Source: Pseudobdellovibrionaceae bacterium
Lineage (GTDB): Bacteria > Bdellovibrionota > Bdellovibrionia > Bdellovibrionales > UBA1609
Length of the DNA: 64,000 bases
Direction of reading: 5' to 3'
Assembly (NCBI GenBank): GCA_018663505.1
Contig: JABJQG010000071.1
Coordinates: forward strand, 50,588 to 114,587
A model generated the notes under the pieces. The model was not told where the DNA came from. It saw nothing but the letters and a program-made list of their open reading frames with translations, and did no database searches. Position 1 is the stretch's first letter. Each line of letters opens with the position of its first letter. The position numbers and the translations under genes are program-made. Positions 8,945 through 18,693 of this stretch are shown one piece after another.

Positions 8945-11779
8945 TCAAGGGTCATATTGCCTAATAAGTTTCATAGGATTACTGCCAGTACCTTTAGCTA
9001 TACCAGGATTTAAATCTACTACAATATGTGTTCCCGCTTCTGTGCCATCACTGACCCATAGTTCTTCGCCATGATCTACATCATCTAATATAAAGTAAAA
9101 ATGCCCATCCCCGGAAGAACTTAAACCCCAAATCCCATCTTCGGATGCCACTTTAGATATTGATTTCAAAATTCTTGTTCCGGCCTCTGTACCATCACTC
9201 ACCCAGAGTTGAGTCACGCTTTCGCTATCGACCCCTGTTTGCACCATAGAAAAATACATTTTTCCTTTATGAGAAATAATTTCATATAAATTGTTTCCAA
9301 CAAAAGATTTTAATAAAACAAATCTACTGCCATCAAAATTATAAAGACCTGAAAGTAGTGAAACCATATCCTTTCCTAAGAAGTAAACCACATCATTATG
9401 AGCGATAGCACTAAAAACCTGAAACGGAGTCTCTAGTGGAAAGGCACTAATAGCATCACTTTTCCAAATTTTATTTTCAACACCATCCCAGCCTCGAAAA
9501 AATAAATGCGTACTGTTGGTTGCCAACAAGTCAGTACTGTTACCTGCTGACAGATATGGATCAAACAAAACTTTGGTACCATCAGCTGTACCATCACTAA
9601 CCCAGGTTTCCATTTCACCCTTAGCGGCCTCAGCTTTGAAAATCATTTTATTAAGTCTAACAATAATTCCTTCACGGGTTTGGTTTGTTCCATTTGGATT
9701 AATTGTTTTTACAATTGAAACAGAAAAATCATTAGTATTTAATTGATAAAGACCAAAACCATCAAGCAAATGATGAGCTAAGAAGTATAAATTATTGTTG
9801 TAAGATGACAGGCCATTAACTCTAAGTGAACTCACTGTGTTCATAGTTGCTGCATCTAGTACCCTTGTTGTATTTTCAGAAGTCCCATCCGTACGCCAAA
9901 TTCCATCAACGCCATTTGAATAGCCAATATTAAAATATACAAAGCCATTATGCTCAACAGAGAAACCTCCTCCGCCATCACCAGGTATTCTTTTGATTTC
10001 CATTAAACTATCAGTTTCAATTTTAAAAAGGGCCGTGCCCCCATTGTCTGTGCCTATAATATATTTATTAACTCCAATAGAAAAGAATAAATCAAAACTA
10101 GTATCTTTGTTTCCTTGATTAATATCAGAAATCATTTTTGTATTAGAAGCTGTGCCATCGCTTAACCAAAACTCATTACCATGAACACCATCATTTGCTA
10201 GAAAAAACAATTTGTTGTCAAACTTGTCTAAGCTACCATATCTATAAAGTGCATTTCCCTTATTGTTCAAGTCTGTAACTCGATCAGTTCCTGCCGTAGT
10301 CCCATCACTTGTCCATAGTTCTGATCCAAAAATATCTGAACCTATAAAAAATAATCTATTGTTATGTTCGACTAAGCTATTCAAACCACGGTAATAATAT
10401 GATGTGAAAGTATCAGAGACTCTGCTTGCATATACACCATCATGTTGCCATAATTGAAAACCATTAACCGTGTCAAAAGCAAAAAAGTATAACAAATTGT
10501 TATATACCAATAAATCCATGGCTAACGAAGCTGTTCCCACTTCAATATCTATTAAGCTTACACTATCAGAGTCCATCACCCAAAGCTCTTGCCCATTCAC
10601 ACCATCATTTGCTTGAAAGTAGAACTTCCCCTTATACTCAGTAAAATACCTAGCATTTGGTGAACTATTAGTATTGGCTAAACTGTATTTTTTTGTACCA
10701 CCTGGAGTACCGTCTGATTTCCATATTACATAATTATCTGCATCATCTTGTGTTACTATAAAAATAGAATTACCAGCAATATTACTTGGATAAATATTTA
10801 TTCCTATATTATTTTTAGTATTTAACAAAGCAATTTCTGATGGGGCACTTACGCCATCAGTTACAAATAGCTTACTTCCCTCAGGGGATCGAACTGAAAC
10901 TAAAATTTGGTTATTTACTACTAATGCCCTAACTAAACTTCCCGCTGTAAATGTAGACAAAACTGAAGTCTCTAAATTTGATCCACTAATCTTCACAATA
11001 TCCGTGAAATTGGATATATAATACAAGTCTCCGGATAATTTAAATGGCTGAAAGGGGTCATCTGTGGAAAACTGTGCCGTCCCAGATATGCTTCCATCTG
11101 TTTTCCAATAACTAAGAAGCGACCCCGTTTTAGATGAGAATAATATATTTCCTTGAAACTCAATAAGTTGACCAATACTGTTCGCACTATGTATGGAATA
11201 TGTCCCTGAATCTGTGCCATCAGACACCCATAACTCATTTAAAGTTCCCCCTTTAGGCTTTATGACAAAATACAATCTATTATTTAGTACAACTCCAGAT
11301 CTATAATCGTTAATAGTCTCAACAGTTTTAGAGGAGAGAATATCAAGATCTCCATCTGGCTCAATATTTTTTACCAAACTAGCACCGCCTGAATCATATT
11401 TCCACAATTCAAAACCATTAATATTATCATTAGCTAAAAAAAATATTCTTCCGTTACCTAAGTCCCATTGGGAATCATCGCTATAACTACTATCTCCGTT
11501 ATTTGTTAAGTCTTGAACCATAGTTGTGCATTCAGCTTCTCCATTTGATTTATATAATTCATTACCACTTGTACCGTTATTTAAAACTGCATAAATATAT
11601 GTACCACTTTTGCATGCCAAACTTTTAGAGGAATCATCCGGAAGGGCTCCACCGCCTCCTCCTCCACCACTATTATTTGACTTACTGCAACCCTGTCCTA
11701 GAAAAACTGTTAATAATAATGTAATTAGGGATAAAGCAGCAATTATTAAATGTGTGGAATATTTTTTTATACTTAACAT
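8945..11779 (-). CDS. ELWxxDGTxxGT-repeat lipoprotein, 944 residues
   Basis: The N-terminus is a lipoprotein signal ending GQGC, followed by a linker with a run of seven glycines. The rest is built from about fifteen units, each carrying a version of ELWVSDGTEAGT (good copies near both ends, degenerate ones such as VIWKSDGTPGGT and KIWKSDAISAFP in the middle) and a Y-F-x-A-N-D-G-x-x-G-x-E loop. This matches the ELWxxDGT repeat family, expected to fold as beta-propeller blades in secreted or surface proteins. A strong AGGAG precedes the ATG. Function is unknown; the repeats and lipid anchor suggest extracellular binding. Confidence 0.88.
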   Translation of the reverse strand: MLSIKKYSTHLIIAALSLITLLLTVFLGQGCSKSNNSGGGGGGGALPDDSSKSLACKSGTYIYAVLNNGTSGNELYKSNGEAECTTMVQDLTNNGDSSYSDDSQWDLGNGRIFFLANDNINGFELWKYDSGGASLVKNIEPDGDLDILSSKTVETINDYRSGVVLNNRLYFVIKPKGGTLNELWVSDGTDSGTYSIHSANSIGQLIEFQGNILFSSKTGSLLSYWKTDGSISGTAQFSTDDPFQPFKLSGDLYYISNFTDIVKISGSNLETSVLSTFTAGSLVRALVVNNQILVSVRSPEGSKLFVTDGVSAPSEIALLNTKNNIGINIYPSNIAGNSIFIVTQDDADNYVIWKSDGTPGGTKKYSLANTNSSPNARYFTEYKGKFYFQANDGVNGQELWVMDSDSVSLIDIEVGTASLAMDLLVYNNLLYFFAFDTVNGFQLWQHDGVYASRVSDTFTSYYYRGLNSLVEHNNRLFFIGSDIFGSELWTSDGTTAGTDRVTDLNNKGNALYRYGSLDKFDNKLFFLANDGVHGNEFWLSDGTASNTKMISDINQGNKDTSFDLFFSIGVNKYIIGTDNGGTALFKIETDSLMEIKRIPGDGGGGFSVEHNGFVYFNIGYSNGVDGIWRTDGTSENTTRVLDAATMNTVSSLRVNGLSSYNNNLYFLAHHLLDGFGLYQLNTNDFSVSIVKTINPNGTNQTREGIIVRLNKMIFKAEAAKGEMETWVSDGTADGTKVLFDPYLSAGNSTDLLATNSTHLFFRGWDGVENKIWKSDAISAFPLETPFQVFSAIAHNDVVYFLGKDMVSLLSGLYNFDGSRFVLLKSFVGNNLYEIISHKGKMYFSMVQTGVDSESVTQLWVSDGTEAGTRILKSISKVASEDGIWGLSSSGDGHFYFILDDVDHGEELWVSDGTEAGTHIVVDLNPGIAKGTGSNPMKLIRQYDP

Positions 11780-12019
11780 TAAATGCTCCTATTGACTCAA
11801 AATCAAATAGCTGTAGATTTCAAAAACCTTATATAATTACGATACATAAGTATAAAAAATTTGTAAACTGGACACAAATCTATACCCCATATAAGCCTTA
11901 TAATTATTTAATAGTCTCAAAATAATACAAATTCATATATTTGCATTAAACTCTTTTTTGTAATGCCGAATACAGTTTGTTGCTCAAAACAACGTTTTGA
12001 TAGCTCGATCAAAGGCTAA

Positions 12020-12433
12020 TCAAATTAATTTTTTATTTAAGTGATAGGTTAATGCTATTAAAATACAATCTTGAATTTCCTTAGTTGGAATTTCATCATC
12101 TTTAAAAAAGATTATGGCCCTCTTCCCTTCATATTTAAATATACCAGGGTACTTTTTTTTAAATTTTGAAATCAATGTTGTTTGACAGCTAAAGTAGACA
12201 GCATACTGATTTGGCTTGGAGTTAAGCCAATGAATTCTCACTGTTGTACCCACGCCCTTCTTCAGTGGTAAATAACTTGGCTCTCCCCATTTCAAAGTTT
12301 CTTCAAGAGCACCAATTTCAGGATTTCTTTTCCCAACCTTTAAAATTATTTTTCTTAAACCTTCCAATTTTTTTCGAAAAACAGGAGGGTATTCCGCAAA
12401 AACACTCACAACTTGTTGATTAATAATTTCCAA
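12020..12433 (-). CDS. DUF1801 family protein
   Basis: A protein of about 137 residues of the DUF1801/YdhG-like family, alpha+beta with SxYFSCQTTLISKFKKKYP and the C-terminal F-K-x-D-E-I-P region. Family members are small cytoplasmic proteins without firm function. A TTG at 12433 preceded by AAAGGAA at good spacing is the preferred start and leaves a family-like N-terminus (NQQVVSVFAEYPP); an upstream TTG at 12460 is less likely. It is divergent from the P-type ATPase gene. Confidence 0.75.
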   Translation of the reverse strand: MEIINQQVVSVFAEYPPVFRKKLEGLRKIILKVGKRNPEIGALEETLKWGEPSYLPLKKGVGTTVRIHWLNSKPNQYAVYFSCQTTLISKFKKKYPGIFKYEGKRAIIFFKDDEIPTKEIQDCILIALTYHLNKKLI

Positions 12434-12566
12434 ACCAGTTCCTTTTTTTATTAAAATCAAAGTTTAGTGTTTTCAGCTAGTTAATCAACCTACATGGTGT
12501 CAAAAATAGTTAACGTGTTGAAAATAAAATTGTGTTAACTAACTAAGTCCTCTATATATTAGTGTT

Positions 12567-15269
12567 ATGGAAATACACTCATTAACGACCACTGAAATGT
12601 TTAAAAATCTCGGATCAAAGCCCCATGGATTAAATTCTTCTGATGTTATAAATAAAACAGAGCTATATGGAGTTAATAAACTTCCAACAAGAAAAAACAC
12701 TACATTTTTGACTATAATTTTAAAACAATTTCTAAATCCTCTCATTTACGTATTATTAATTGCAGCTGTAATATCTATTTTTTTAGGACACATATCTGAT
12801 GCTGGATTTATAATATTTGTTCTTTTGTTAAATGCAATAATTGGAGCTGTACAGGAGTTTAAAGCTGAAAAAAATGCCTTATCTCTTCAAACTATTGTCC
12901 CTACAATTGCATTAGTTGAACGAGATAACCAATTATACGAAGTTAATACTGAGGAATTAGTACCTGGGGATATTATTTTTTTACAGTCTGGAAACAAAGT
13001 GCCCGCAGACATTAGACTCATTGAAACTCATACCCTTATCATAGACGAGTCTTTACTAACGGGAGAATCCATTCCTGTCACTAAAAATAGTGATTTAGTA
13101 TTAACAGCTGAAACACCCGTTGGTGATCGTGTGAATATGGCTTTTGCCGGGACCATGATAACAAGTGGCCGCGGAAGAGGCGTCGTTAGCTCTATTGGCC
13201 TTAAAACAGAGCTTGGTAAAATTGCCAAAGATTTGCAAAAGCCCAACTCTAAAACACCTCTCATCATAAGGATGGAAACTTTCACCAAGAAAATCTCTGC
13301 CCTTGTAGTTCTTATTGTAATCACTATGGGCACCATTTTTTACCTTCAAGGTAACCCGCTTGTTGATGTCTTATTACTCTCGGTAGCCATTGCTGTTGCG
13401 TCAATACCCGAAGGACTACCTGTTGCTATAACCATTGCCTTATCCATCGCCTCAAAACGAATGAGTAAACGAAACGTGATTGTTAAAAATCTACCAGCGG
13501 TTGAAGCCCTTGGCTCTTGCAACTATATTGCCTCTGATAAAACTGGAACTTTAACCGTAAATGAACTAACTGTAAAAGCATTACAAATTCCAAGACAACA
13601 AGCTTGGGAAGTCACAGGGGCTGGTTTCACGCCAGTAGGGTGTATAATAAAGCCCACCCGTCTCGAAGACAAGATATTCAACCCCCTCACTCATTCCTTA
13701 GTTTTGCATTCTGTTCTTTGTAATGACGCCTATTTAAATAAAAAAAATGAGTCCTGGTCAGGCATTGGTGATGCCGTTGATATTGCACTGATTGTGTTAG
13801 GCCAAAAAATAAATTTAAATAAATTAGATTTAAAAGACTCTTATAAACGAATTGCTGAAATACCTTACGAATCTGAAAACCAATCGCACGTTACTGTTCA
13901 TGAATATGAAAACAAAGGTATTATTTCTGTTAAAGGGTCCGTAGAGAAGGTGCTTTCCATGTCTTCTCATATGCAAACCAACTTAGGAGCAGTGTCTTTG
14001 GATGCAGAGCATATAACAAAACAGTCCAACGAGCTGAGCCAAATGGGTTACAAAGTCATTGCTATTGCTTCTGGAGATGCAGATTCCTCACTTGCACACA
14101 ATTTAACTCATACCGATTTAAAAAACATGACATTTCTAGGGCTCATTGGCATTATTGACCCGCTAAGAAATGAATCCAAAAAAGCTGTAAAACTTTGTCA
14201 GGATGCCGGCGTAAAGGTAGCAATGATTACAGGAGACCACCCTATAACTTCTTATGTAATTGGAAAGCAACTTGGCTTAATTGAAAATACGGATGAAGTC
14301 ATAACTGGTCAACATTTTAAAAAAACTGAAGGTAATAGGGAGTTTGATACTCTGGTAAATAAGGCTCATATATTTTCACGCGTAGAACCCTCTCAGAAAC
14401 TACAAATTGTAGAATCTCTTATGCGCAATGGTAGTTTTGTTGCCATGACAGGGGACGGAGCCAATGACTCCCCGGCTCTAAAAAGAGCTAACGTAGGTGT
14501 GGCAATGGGAAAAAGTGGAACTGATGTAGCTCGAGAAAGCGCTGATCTTATTCTCATTGATGACAACTTTGCTTCTATTGTTGCTGGCATAGAAGAAGGG
14601 CGTGTGGCTTATTCTAATATTAGAAAAGTTATCTATTTACTGATTTCCACTGGAGCTGCGGAAGTTCTTATCTTTGTTTTTTCTACATTACTGGGTCTAC
14701 CAATGCCATTAACAGCTGTTCAGGTGTTATGGATGAATTTAGTAACAAACGGGATTCAAGATGTAGCACTAGCTTTTGAAGAATCCGAAGGTGATGAATT
14801 AACCAAACCTCCACGCCCTCAAAAAGAGCCCATTTTTGATAAAGTAATGATAAAGCGAGTTATCACTACTGCACTTGTAATGAGTGTGGTTTCCATATTG
14901 GTCTTTAAGTATTATCTAGATCTAGGAAGAAGTACCTTTGAAGCCCGAAATACTGTGTTGCTTTTAATGGTTTTATTTGAAAATGTAATGATAGGTAATT
15001 GCCGTTCAGAAACAAAATCTGCTTTTAGCATTAGCCCATTTAAGAATAAATTTTTACTTCTTGGTGTGTTAGGGGCTCAACTTCTTCACATAGTAGCTAT
15101 GCACGTGCCTTTTTTAGCAAATATCCTCAGTATTAAACCCGTCTCAATAGAGGAATGGGGATTATTACTTCTACTTTCTTTGACAGTTTTAATTATAGTA
15201 GAAATTGATAAATTAATTACTCGCATGAAAATTAATAAAACCCAGGTAAAAGTGGGATCAGAGTACTGA
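12567..15269 (+). CDS. cation-transporting P-type ATPase (P2, Ca2+-pump type)
   Basis: A complete 900-residue P-type ATPase. It has the N-terminal cation_ATPase_N region, TGES in the actuator domain (SLLTGESIPV), membrane motif SIPEGLP, phosphorylation site DKTGTLT, hinge TGDGANDSPALK, and a C-terminal membrane domain. In helix M5 the ion-binding Glu is kept (TGAAEV) while the SERCA Asn position is Gly; M6 reads NLVTN, with Asn where SERCA has Asp. This pattern is common in bacterial P2 pumps and leaves the ion (Ca2+, Mn2+ or monovalent) uncertain. It acts in the inner membrane. Confidence 0.93.
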   Translation: MEIHSLTTTEMFKNLGSKPHGLNSSDVINKTELYGVNKLPTRKNTTFLTIILKQFLNPLIYVLLIAAVISIFLGHISDAGFIIFVLLLNAIIGAVQEFKAEKNALSLQTIVPTIALVERDNQLYEVNTEELVPGDIIFLQSGNKVPADIRLIETHTLIIDESLLTGESIPVTKNSDLVLTAETPVGDRVNMAFAGTMITSGRGRGVVSSIGLKTELGKIAKDLQKPNSKTPLIIRMETFTKKISALVVLIVITMGTIFYLQGNPLVDVLLLSVAIAVASIPEGLPVAITIALSIASKRMSKRNVIVKNLPAVEALGSCNYIASDKTGTLTVNELTVKALQIPRQQAWEVTGAGFTPVGCIIKPTRLEDKIFNPLTHSLVLHSVLCNDAYLNKKNESWSGIGDAVDIALIVLGQKINLNKLDLKDSYKRIAEIPYESENQSHVTVHEYENKGIISVKGSVEKVLSMSSHMQTNLGAVSLDAEHITKQSNELSQMGYKVIAIASGDADSSLAHNLTHTDLKNMTFLGLIGIIDPLRNESKKAVKLCQDAGVKVAMITGDHPITSYVIGKQLGLIENTDEVITGQHFKKTEGNREFDTLVNKAHIFSRVEPSQKLQIVESLMRNGSFVAMTGDGANDSPALKRANVGVAMGKSGTDVARESADLILIDDNFASIVAGIEEGRVAYSNIRKVIYLLISTGAAEVLIFVFSTLLGLPMPLTAVQVLWMNLVTNGIQDVALAFEESEGDELTKPPRPQKEPIFDKVMIKRVITTALVMSVVSILVFKYYLDLGRSTFEARNTVLLLMVLFENVMIGNCRSETKSAFSISPFKNKFLLLGVLGAQLLHIVAMHVPFLANILSIKPVSIEEWGLLLLLSLTVLIIVEIDKLITRMKINKTQVKVGSEY

Positions 15270-15298
15270 CTTTATTGCCTGTGCGCGCCCACCTAATG

Positions 15299-15538
15299 TT
15301 ACATTATTAACAGCGCCAAATAAGGCACCAACACAAACAAGATAAACATGACCTTGTAAAACCCCAGGTAAGCATAAATGGAAATATTGAATGTCTCTCG
15401 ACTTAATTTAAACCAGCGGCTTTGCATATTATAAATAAAGTCAGGAAAGACAATGACCATTATTGCTGTGTAAATATAAATCCCAGCTGCGAGAATAGTG
15501 CACCACTTAAAAAATTCTGTAAGATTTTGCATATCCAT
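15299..15538 (-). CDS. small membrane protein, DUF6868-like
   Basis: A protein of about 79 residues with two predicted membrane segments (residues about 6-30 and 55-78) flanking the amphipathic stretch RWFKLSRETFN. This layout and the W-F-x-L-S-R-E motif recall the DUF6868 family of small inner-membrane proteins. The ATG at 15538 is chosen because AAAAGGAA stands just upstream; an upstream in-frame start adds a non-hydrophobic leader lacking a ribosome site. It converges with the ATPase gene. Function unknown. Confidence 0.7.
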   Translation of the reverse strand: MDMQNLTEFFKWCTILAAGIYIYTAIMVIVFPDFIYNMQSRWFKLSRETFNISIYAYLGFYKVMFILFVLVPYLALLIM

Positions 15539-15692
15539 AAATATTCCTTTTAGTTGAGTCTTATCTTGCTTGAAAAATAACACAGCTTTCTAGTAGCAAC
15601 CAAGCAGATATATTCCTTTTAAATGCCATGGTTCCAACCAAGCACCGAAAAGTTACTTGAATTGATTGTACTTAACAACTAATGTAACGCTC

Positions 15693-16154
15693 ATGAACAA
15701 CAAGTTACCAAATATTCTTGCCAACTCCATTGGATTCAACGCCTACAGGCTGGGGTTATTGTTTAAAAGAGGATTAATCCGAACCCTACACAAATACAAG
15801 CTTTCCCCAGAGCAGTGGCAAATTCTCGTTGCTCTTAATGAATCCGAAAAATCCATAAATCAAAGTACACTGGCAGCCATTACACTTAAAGATCGACATT
15901 CCATATCCCGTATTATTAGAAAGATGGAGACCACCGGATGGGTAAAACGAACAACTGACAAAAATGATTCCAGAGCTAATCTCGTAAAAATGTCAGTTGA
16001 GGGAAAAAGAAAGTTTCCCAAGGTTAAAAAATCACTCATGGATGCTTTTACGCCAATTGATTCAGCTGTTTCAGAAGGCGACAAAGCAAACTTTATTAAT
16101 TACTGTGGTAAAATGTCTGATACCCTCATTAAAATTTTCCCTCAAGCTGACTAA
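15693..16154 (+). CDS. MarR-family transcriptional regulator
   Basis: A winged-helix regulator of about 153 residues. YKLSPEQWQILVALNESE leads into the helix-turn-helix (INQSTLAAITLKDRHSISRIIRKMETTGWVKR) and the wing (TTDKNDSRANLVKMSVEGKR) with the Asp and Arg residues conserved in MarR. The ATG at 15693 gives a family-like start; a TTG 27 bp upstream is less likely. The gene is followed after 111 bp by a YceI-like gene whose promoter holds a perfect 18-bp palindrome, so local control of that gene is the natural reading. Confidence 0.9.
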   Translation: MNNKLPNILANSIGFNAYRLGLLFKRGLIRTLHKYKLSPEQWQILVALNESEKSINQSTLAAITLKDRHSISRIIRKMETTGWVKRTTDKNDSRANLVKMSVEGKRKFPKVKKSLMDAFTPIDSAVSEGDKANFINYCGKMSDTLIKIFPQAD

Positions 16155-16209
16155 TAAAAGCCAATAAAGTTAAACCCTTACAAAGCACATCTGTGTTTTT
16201 ATTTTTACC

Positions 16210-16238
16210 TTGATTATGTTGTCTAGACAACATATAAT
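16210..16238 (+). promoter_or_regulatory. promoter with 18-bp palindromic operator filling the spacer
   Basis: TTGATT at 16210-16215 and TATAAT at 16233-16238 are 17 bp apart. The perfect palindrome atgttgtctagacaacat (16216-16233) fills the spacer exactly. A repressor bound there would occlude RNA polymerase. The MarR gene directly upstream is the obvious candidate; MarR operators have this length and symmetry. A looser half-site (AACAAC) lies near 16250. Confidence 0.75.
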
Positions 16239-16265
16239 ATTGCTTAAACAACAAAGGAGTCCTCG

Positions 16266-16865
16266 ATGAAGGCACATTTTACTAAATTAATTTCTCTAGT
16301 ATGGATAATCAGTCTAAGCAGTATTATTTACGCCAATAGTTCTAACTGCGTATCATACAAAGCCACTAAGGGTGTTTTTTTTGGAATATCAGATATTGAG
16401 GTTATAGGAAAAAGTTGTGATCTCAAAATTGATATTACAAAAACCACCAGTGAACATTTAAATCTTACCTTGACCATAGAGCCATCTACTTTTGACTCTG
16501 ATAATGATAAACGTGACAAACATGTAACTGAAGTACTAGGTGGCGAGAACTCAACTCCACTTCGTGTGTTTTTTAAGGATCTTGATGAAGATTTTCTAAA
16601 TACATTAGGTAAAGAGAAGTCCAAAGACTTAGAGGGGGCTCTCGAGATAAGGGGAAAAACTTACACGCTACCATTTAGCATTTCTCTCACTGAGGATCTC
16701 AAAAAACTTGAAGTAACTGCCACCTCAAAGCTTAGCAACCTTAACATAAAACTTAGTAATGTTGCCGGTGGCCTCATTGCTAAACCTAGAGATCAGTTAG
16801 AACTCCAAGGTAGTATTTCCATTGAGTTCATAAAACATAAAATTGAACAGCTGAAGACTAATTAA
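16266..16865 (+). CDS. YceI-like periplasmic lipocalin-fold protein
   Basis: A 199-residue protein with a signal peptide (about residues 1-23, cleavage near IYANSS). The body resembles YceI: SYKATKGVFFGISD at the start, the D-x-x-T(K)R-D-x-H region as NDKRDKHVTEVL, and the final strands GALEIRGKTYTLPFSISL. YceI proteins form a lipocalin-like barrel that binds isoprenoid-type lipids in the periplasm. AAGGAG precedes the ATG. It is probably repressed by the MarR protein encoded just upstream. Confidence 0.75.
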   Translation: MKAHFTKLISLVWIISLSSIIYANSSNCVSYKATKGVFFGISDIEVIGKSCDLKIDITKTTSEHLNLTLTIEPSTFDSDNDKRDKHVTEVLGGENSTPLRVFFKDLDEDFLNTLGKEKSKDLEGALEIRGKTYTLPFSISLTEDLKKLEVTATSKLSNLNIKLSNVAGGLIAKPRDQLELQGSISIEFIKHKIEQLKTN

Positions 16866-17040
16866 ATGGCTCACTAAGAGTAAATAAATAGGTAAACTTT
16901 CAAGTGGTTTGTATTTCTTCGGGCGGAATCATTATTCTATCTGAAGAAACTCCTGTTTAGATAATCTCATACTAAATCCACTTACTAGTTTTAAAAAGCT
17001 TATTAGAAATATTTACGAGCACTGAATATCACCATGTCGC

Positions 17041-17556
17041 TTACTCTTGTATTGGCCGCTTTTTATCAGGCCATCCGTCATGCATACCTAATTCATGCTC
17101 TGGATGCCCTTCCCAGAAAAAGTCTTCGTCTTTACACTCTTGGTTTCGTGATGGATGCTTTGGGTAGAAAATTTTATCGCCCTTTACATCAATCTCACCA
17201 ACAACAATGGAACGTACATCTTTGTCTGAGTTATTGATCAAGCAATGTGCGTTACCAGTTCCTGGAGGCAAACCCACACAATCCCCAGGATTAAGGTCAT
17301 AAACCTCTCCATCAACCCAAATTTGTGGAGTCCCCTCAAGAACGAGAATAAACTCTTCTTCTTCTTTATGAGCATGAGGCCAAGAGCTTCTGTCCCCGGG
17401 TTTTAACACTTCATAATTCACTGCAACTCTACTTAAACCCAAGTTACGGCTAATAGCTGCTCCTGTTCCAAAAATTTCTGTATCTCCTGGGTAGTTAAAT
17501 GACTCATCAGTTCTAAGCTCTTCACAGCTTTTAATAAAGCCTGGTCTATCTTCCAA
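17041..17556 (-). CDS. cupin-domain protein
   Basis: A single cupin barrel. Motif 1 appears as PGDRSSWPHAHKEEEEFILVLEG (shown in parts: SSWPHAHKEEEE, FILVLEG) with the His-x-His and Glu ligands, and motif 2 as PGDCVGLPPGTGNAHCLIN with the last His ligand, so metal binding is likely. The start is a TTG at 17556 with GAGAGGAAA at good spacing. The C-terminus is charged and ends DGWPDKK. The reaction (dioxygenase, isomerase or storage) cannot be told. Confidence 0.85.
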   Translation of the reverse strand: MEDRPGFIKSCEELRTDESFNYPGDTEIFGTGAAISRNLGLSRVAVNYEVLKPGDRSSWPHAHKEEEEFILVLEGTPQIWVDGEVYDLNPGDCVGLPPGTGNAHCLINNSDKDVRSIVVGEIDVKGDKIFYPKHPSRNQECKDEDFFWEGHPEHELGMHDGWPDKKRPIQE

Positions 17557-17645
17557 TTTGATTTCCTCTCTTTTTTTTTCTAGTACAATTGTTTTCTTTT
17601 CATCATGATCACTTTAATATATGTCAATTACGTCAAACCCAGAAT

Positions 17646-18452
17646 TTAAGTATGCCTACTCTTATCCCACCAACATAAACCCACTAACTTTTCAGTGGAT
17701 TTAAAACCAACAGACTCGTAAATCTTAGCAGCATGGTAATCTTCATCAGCAACCATTACTAAGGTTTCAATATTCATTTTCTCAAAGGCATATCTCGCAC
17801 TCTTATATACAAGAGTACTGCAAACGCCCATTCTCTGATACTCTGGATCAGTGCTCACTATTTGAAACCTTCCAACTTCTCTATCTGTAAAGATTCCAAG
17901 ACTTCCTACAAGCTTATCATCCAAATAGGCGGCAAACCAAACTCCCAAGCCTTCTGCAATCATTTTTTTATATTGCCCTAATTGTAATCTATAAAAACCT
18001 TCCCAGGAATCTTTTGAGAGTTGGCCACCTCCACATTTAACCTGTATTTGGATAACCTTTTCAAATTCCTCATCTGTTTTGAGCGTCTTCACAGAAACAT
18101 CTTCATTGAATTTAGGGGGTCTCCCTACACTGGTTGCAGTTAGAACAACAGATTTATCTAATTCAAATCCTTCAGAAATAAACTCACTTGGGTCCCCATA
18201 TGACCCATCTGGTGAGTCCCATGCAAAAGTTTTATGGTATATTCGAGGATCACTAAGCTCTTTTTTAAAAGCATTTTTCCAAGTTTTGATATCACCTAAC
18301 CGTGGCGGCCTTTTATATAATAACAAATTCCCCCAAAAATAATTAACATTGCTTTTGGTAGTAACGACATAATAGTCACCATGATCCTCTACATTTCCAT
18401 CATATTGATTAAAAATAAAATCTGTTCTGTATCCCAATGACTTAATATTCAT
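17646..18452 (-). CDS. GNAT-family N-acetyltransferase
   Basis: A protein of about 268 residues whose C-terminal half is a GNAT domain: LGVWFAAYLDDKLVGSLGIF, the acetyl-CoA motif A (QRMGVCSTLVYKSARYAFE) and YESVGFKS at the end. The N-terminal third is an unrecognised extension. Start is set at the ATG 18452; an upstream TTG adds nine residues. The acceptor substrate is unknown. No partner genes adjoin it. Confidence 0.85.
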   Translation of the reverse strand: MNIKSLGYRTDFIFNQYDGNVEDHGDYYVVTTKSNVNYFWGNLLLYKRPPRLGDIKTWKNAFKKELSDPRIYHKTFAWDSPDGSYGDPSEFISEGFELDKSVVLTATSVGRPPKFNEDVSVKTLKTDEEFEKVIQIQVKCGGGQLSKDSWEGFYRLQLGQYKKMIAEGLGVWFAAYLDDKLVGSLGIFTDREVGRFQIVSTDPEYQRMGVCSTLVYKSARYAFEKMNIETLVMVADEDYHAAKIYESVGFKSTEKLVGLCWWDKSRHT

Positions 18453-18693
18453 AATTTTGAATAATACCTCTAAAAACAATTACAATCCATAGAAAAACGT
18501 GATCCATTTCTTCCTTAATCTGACATAGCCATTAGTATTCATCAAGTAAAGTTAAAAAAAAATGTAATATTATAAAACAAAAGATCCCCCCCCTTAACCT
18601 CTTGAAATCAGGAATAGTGAATTCTTTTAAACATTCTCTCTTGGCTGATGAGAACTTTAATGATCTAATTATGCTTCTTACTAAGGGGGAACC

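Noticed and set aside
17034..17237. Plus-strand frame of 67 codons
   Set aside because: Antisense to the cupin gene, which has clear motifs and a good ribosome site.
18587..18595. Poly-C run upstream of the deacetylase as a phase-variation tract
   Set aside because: Nine cytosines lie in a non-coding region about 100 bp from the gene; no evidence for variation in a single sequence.
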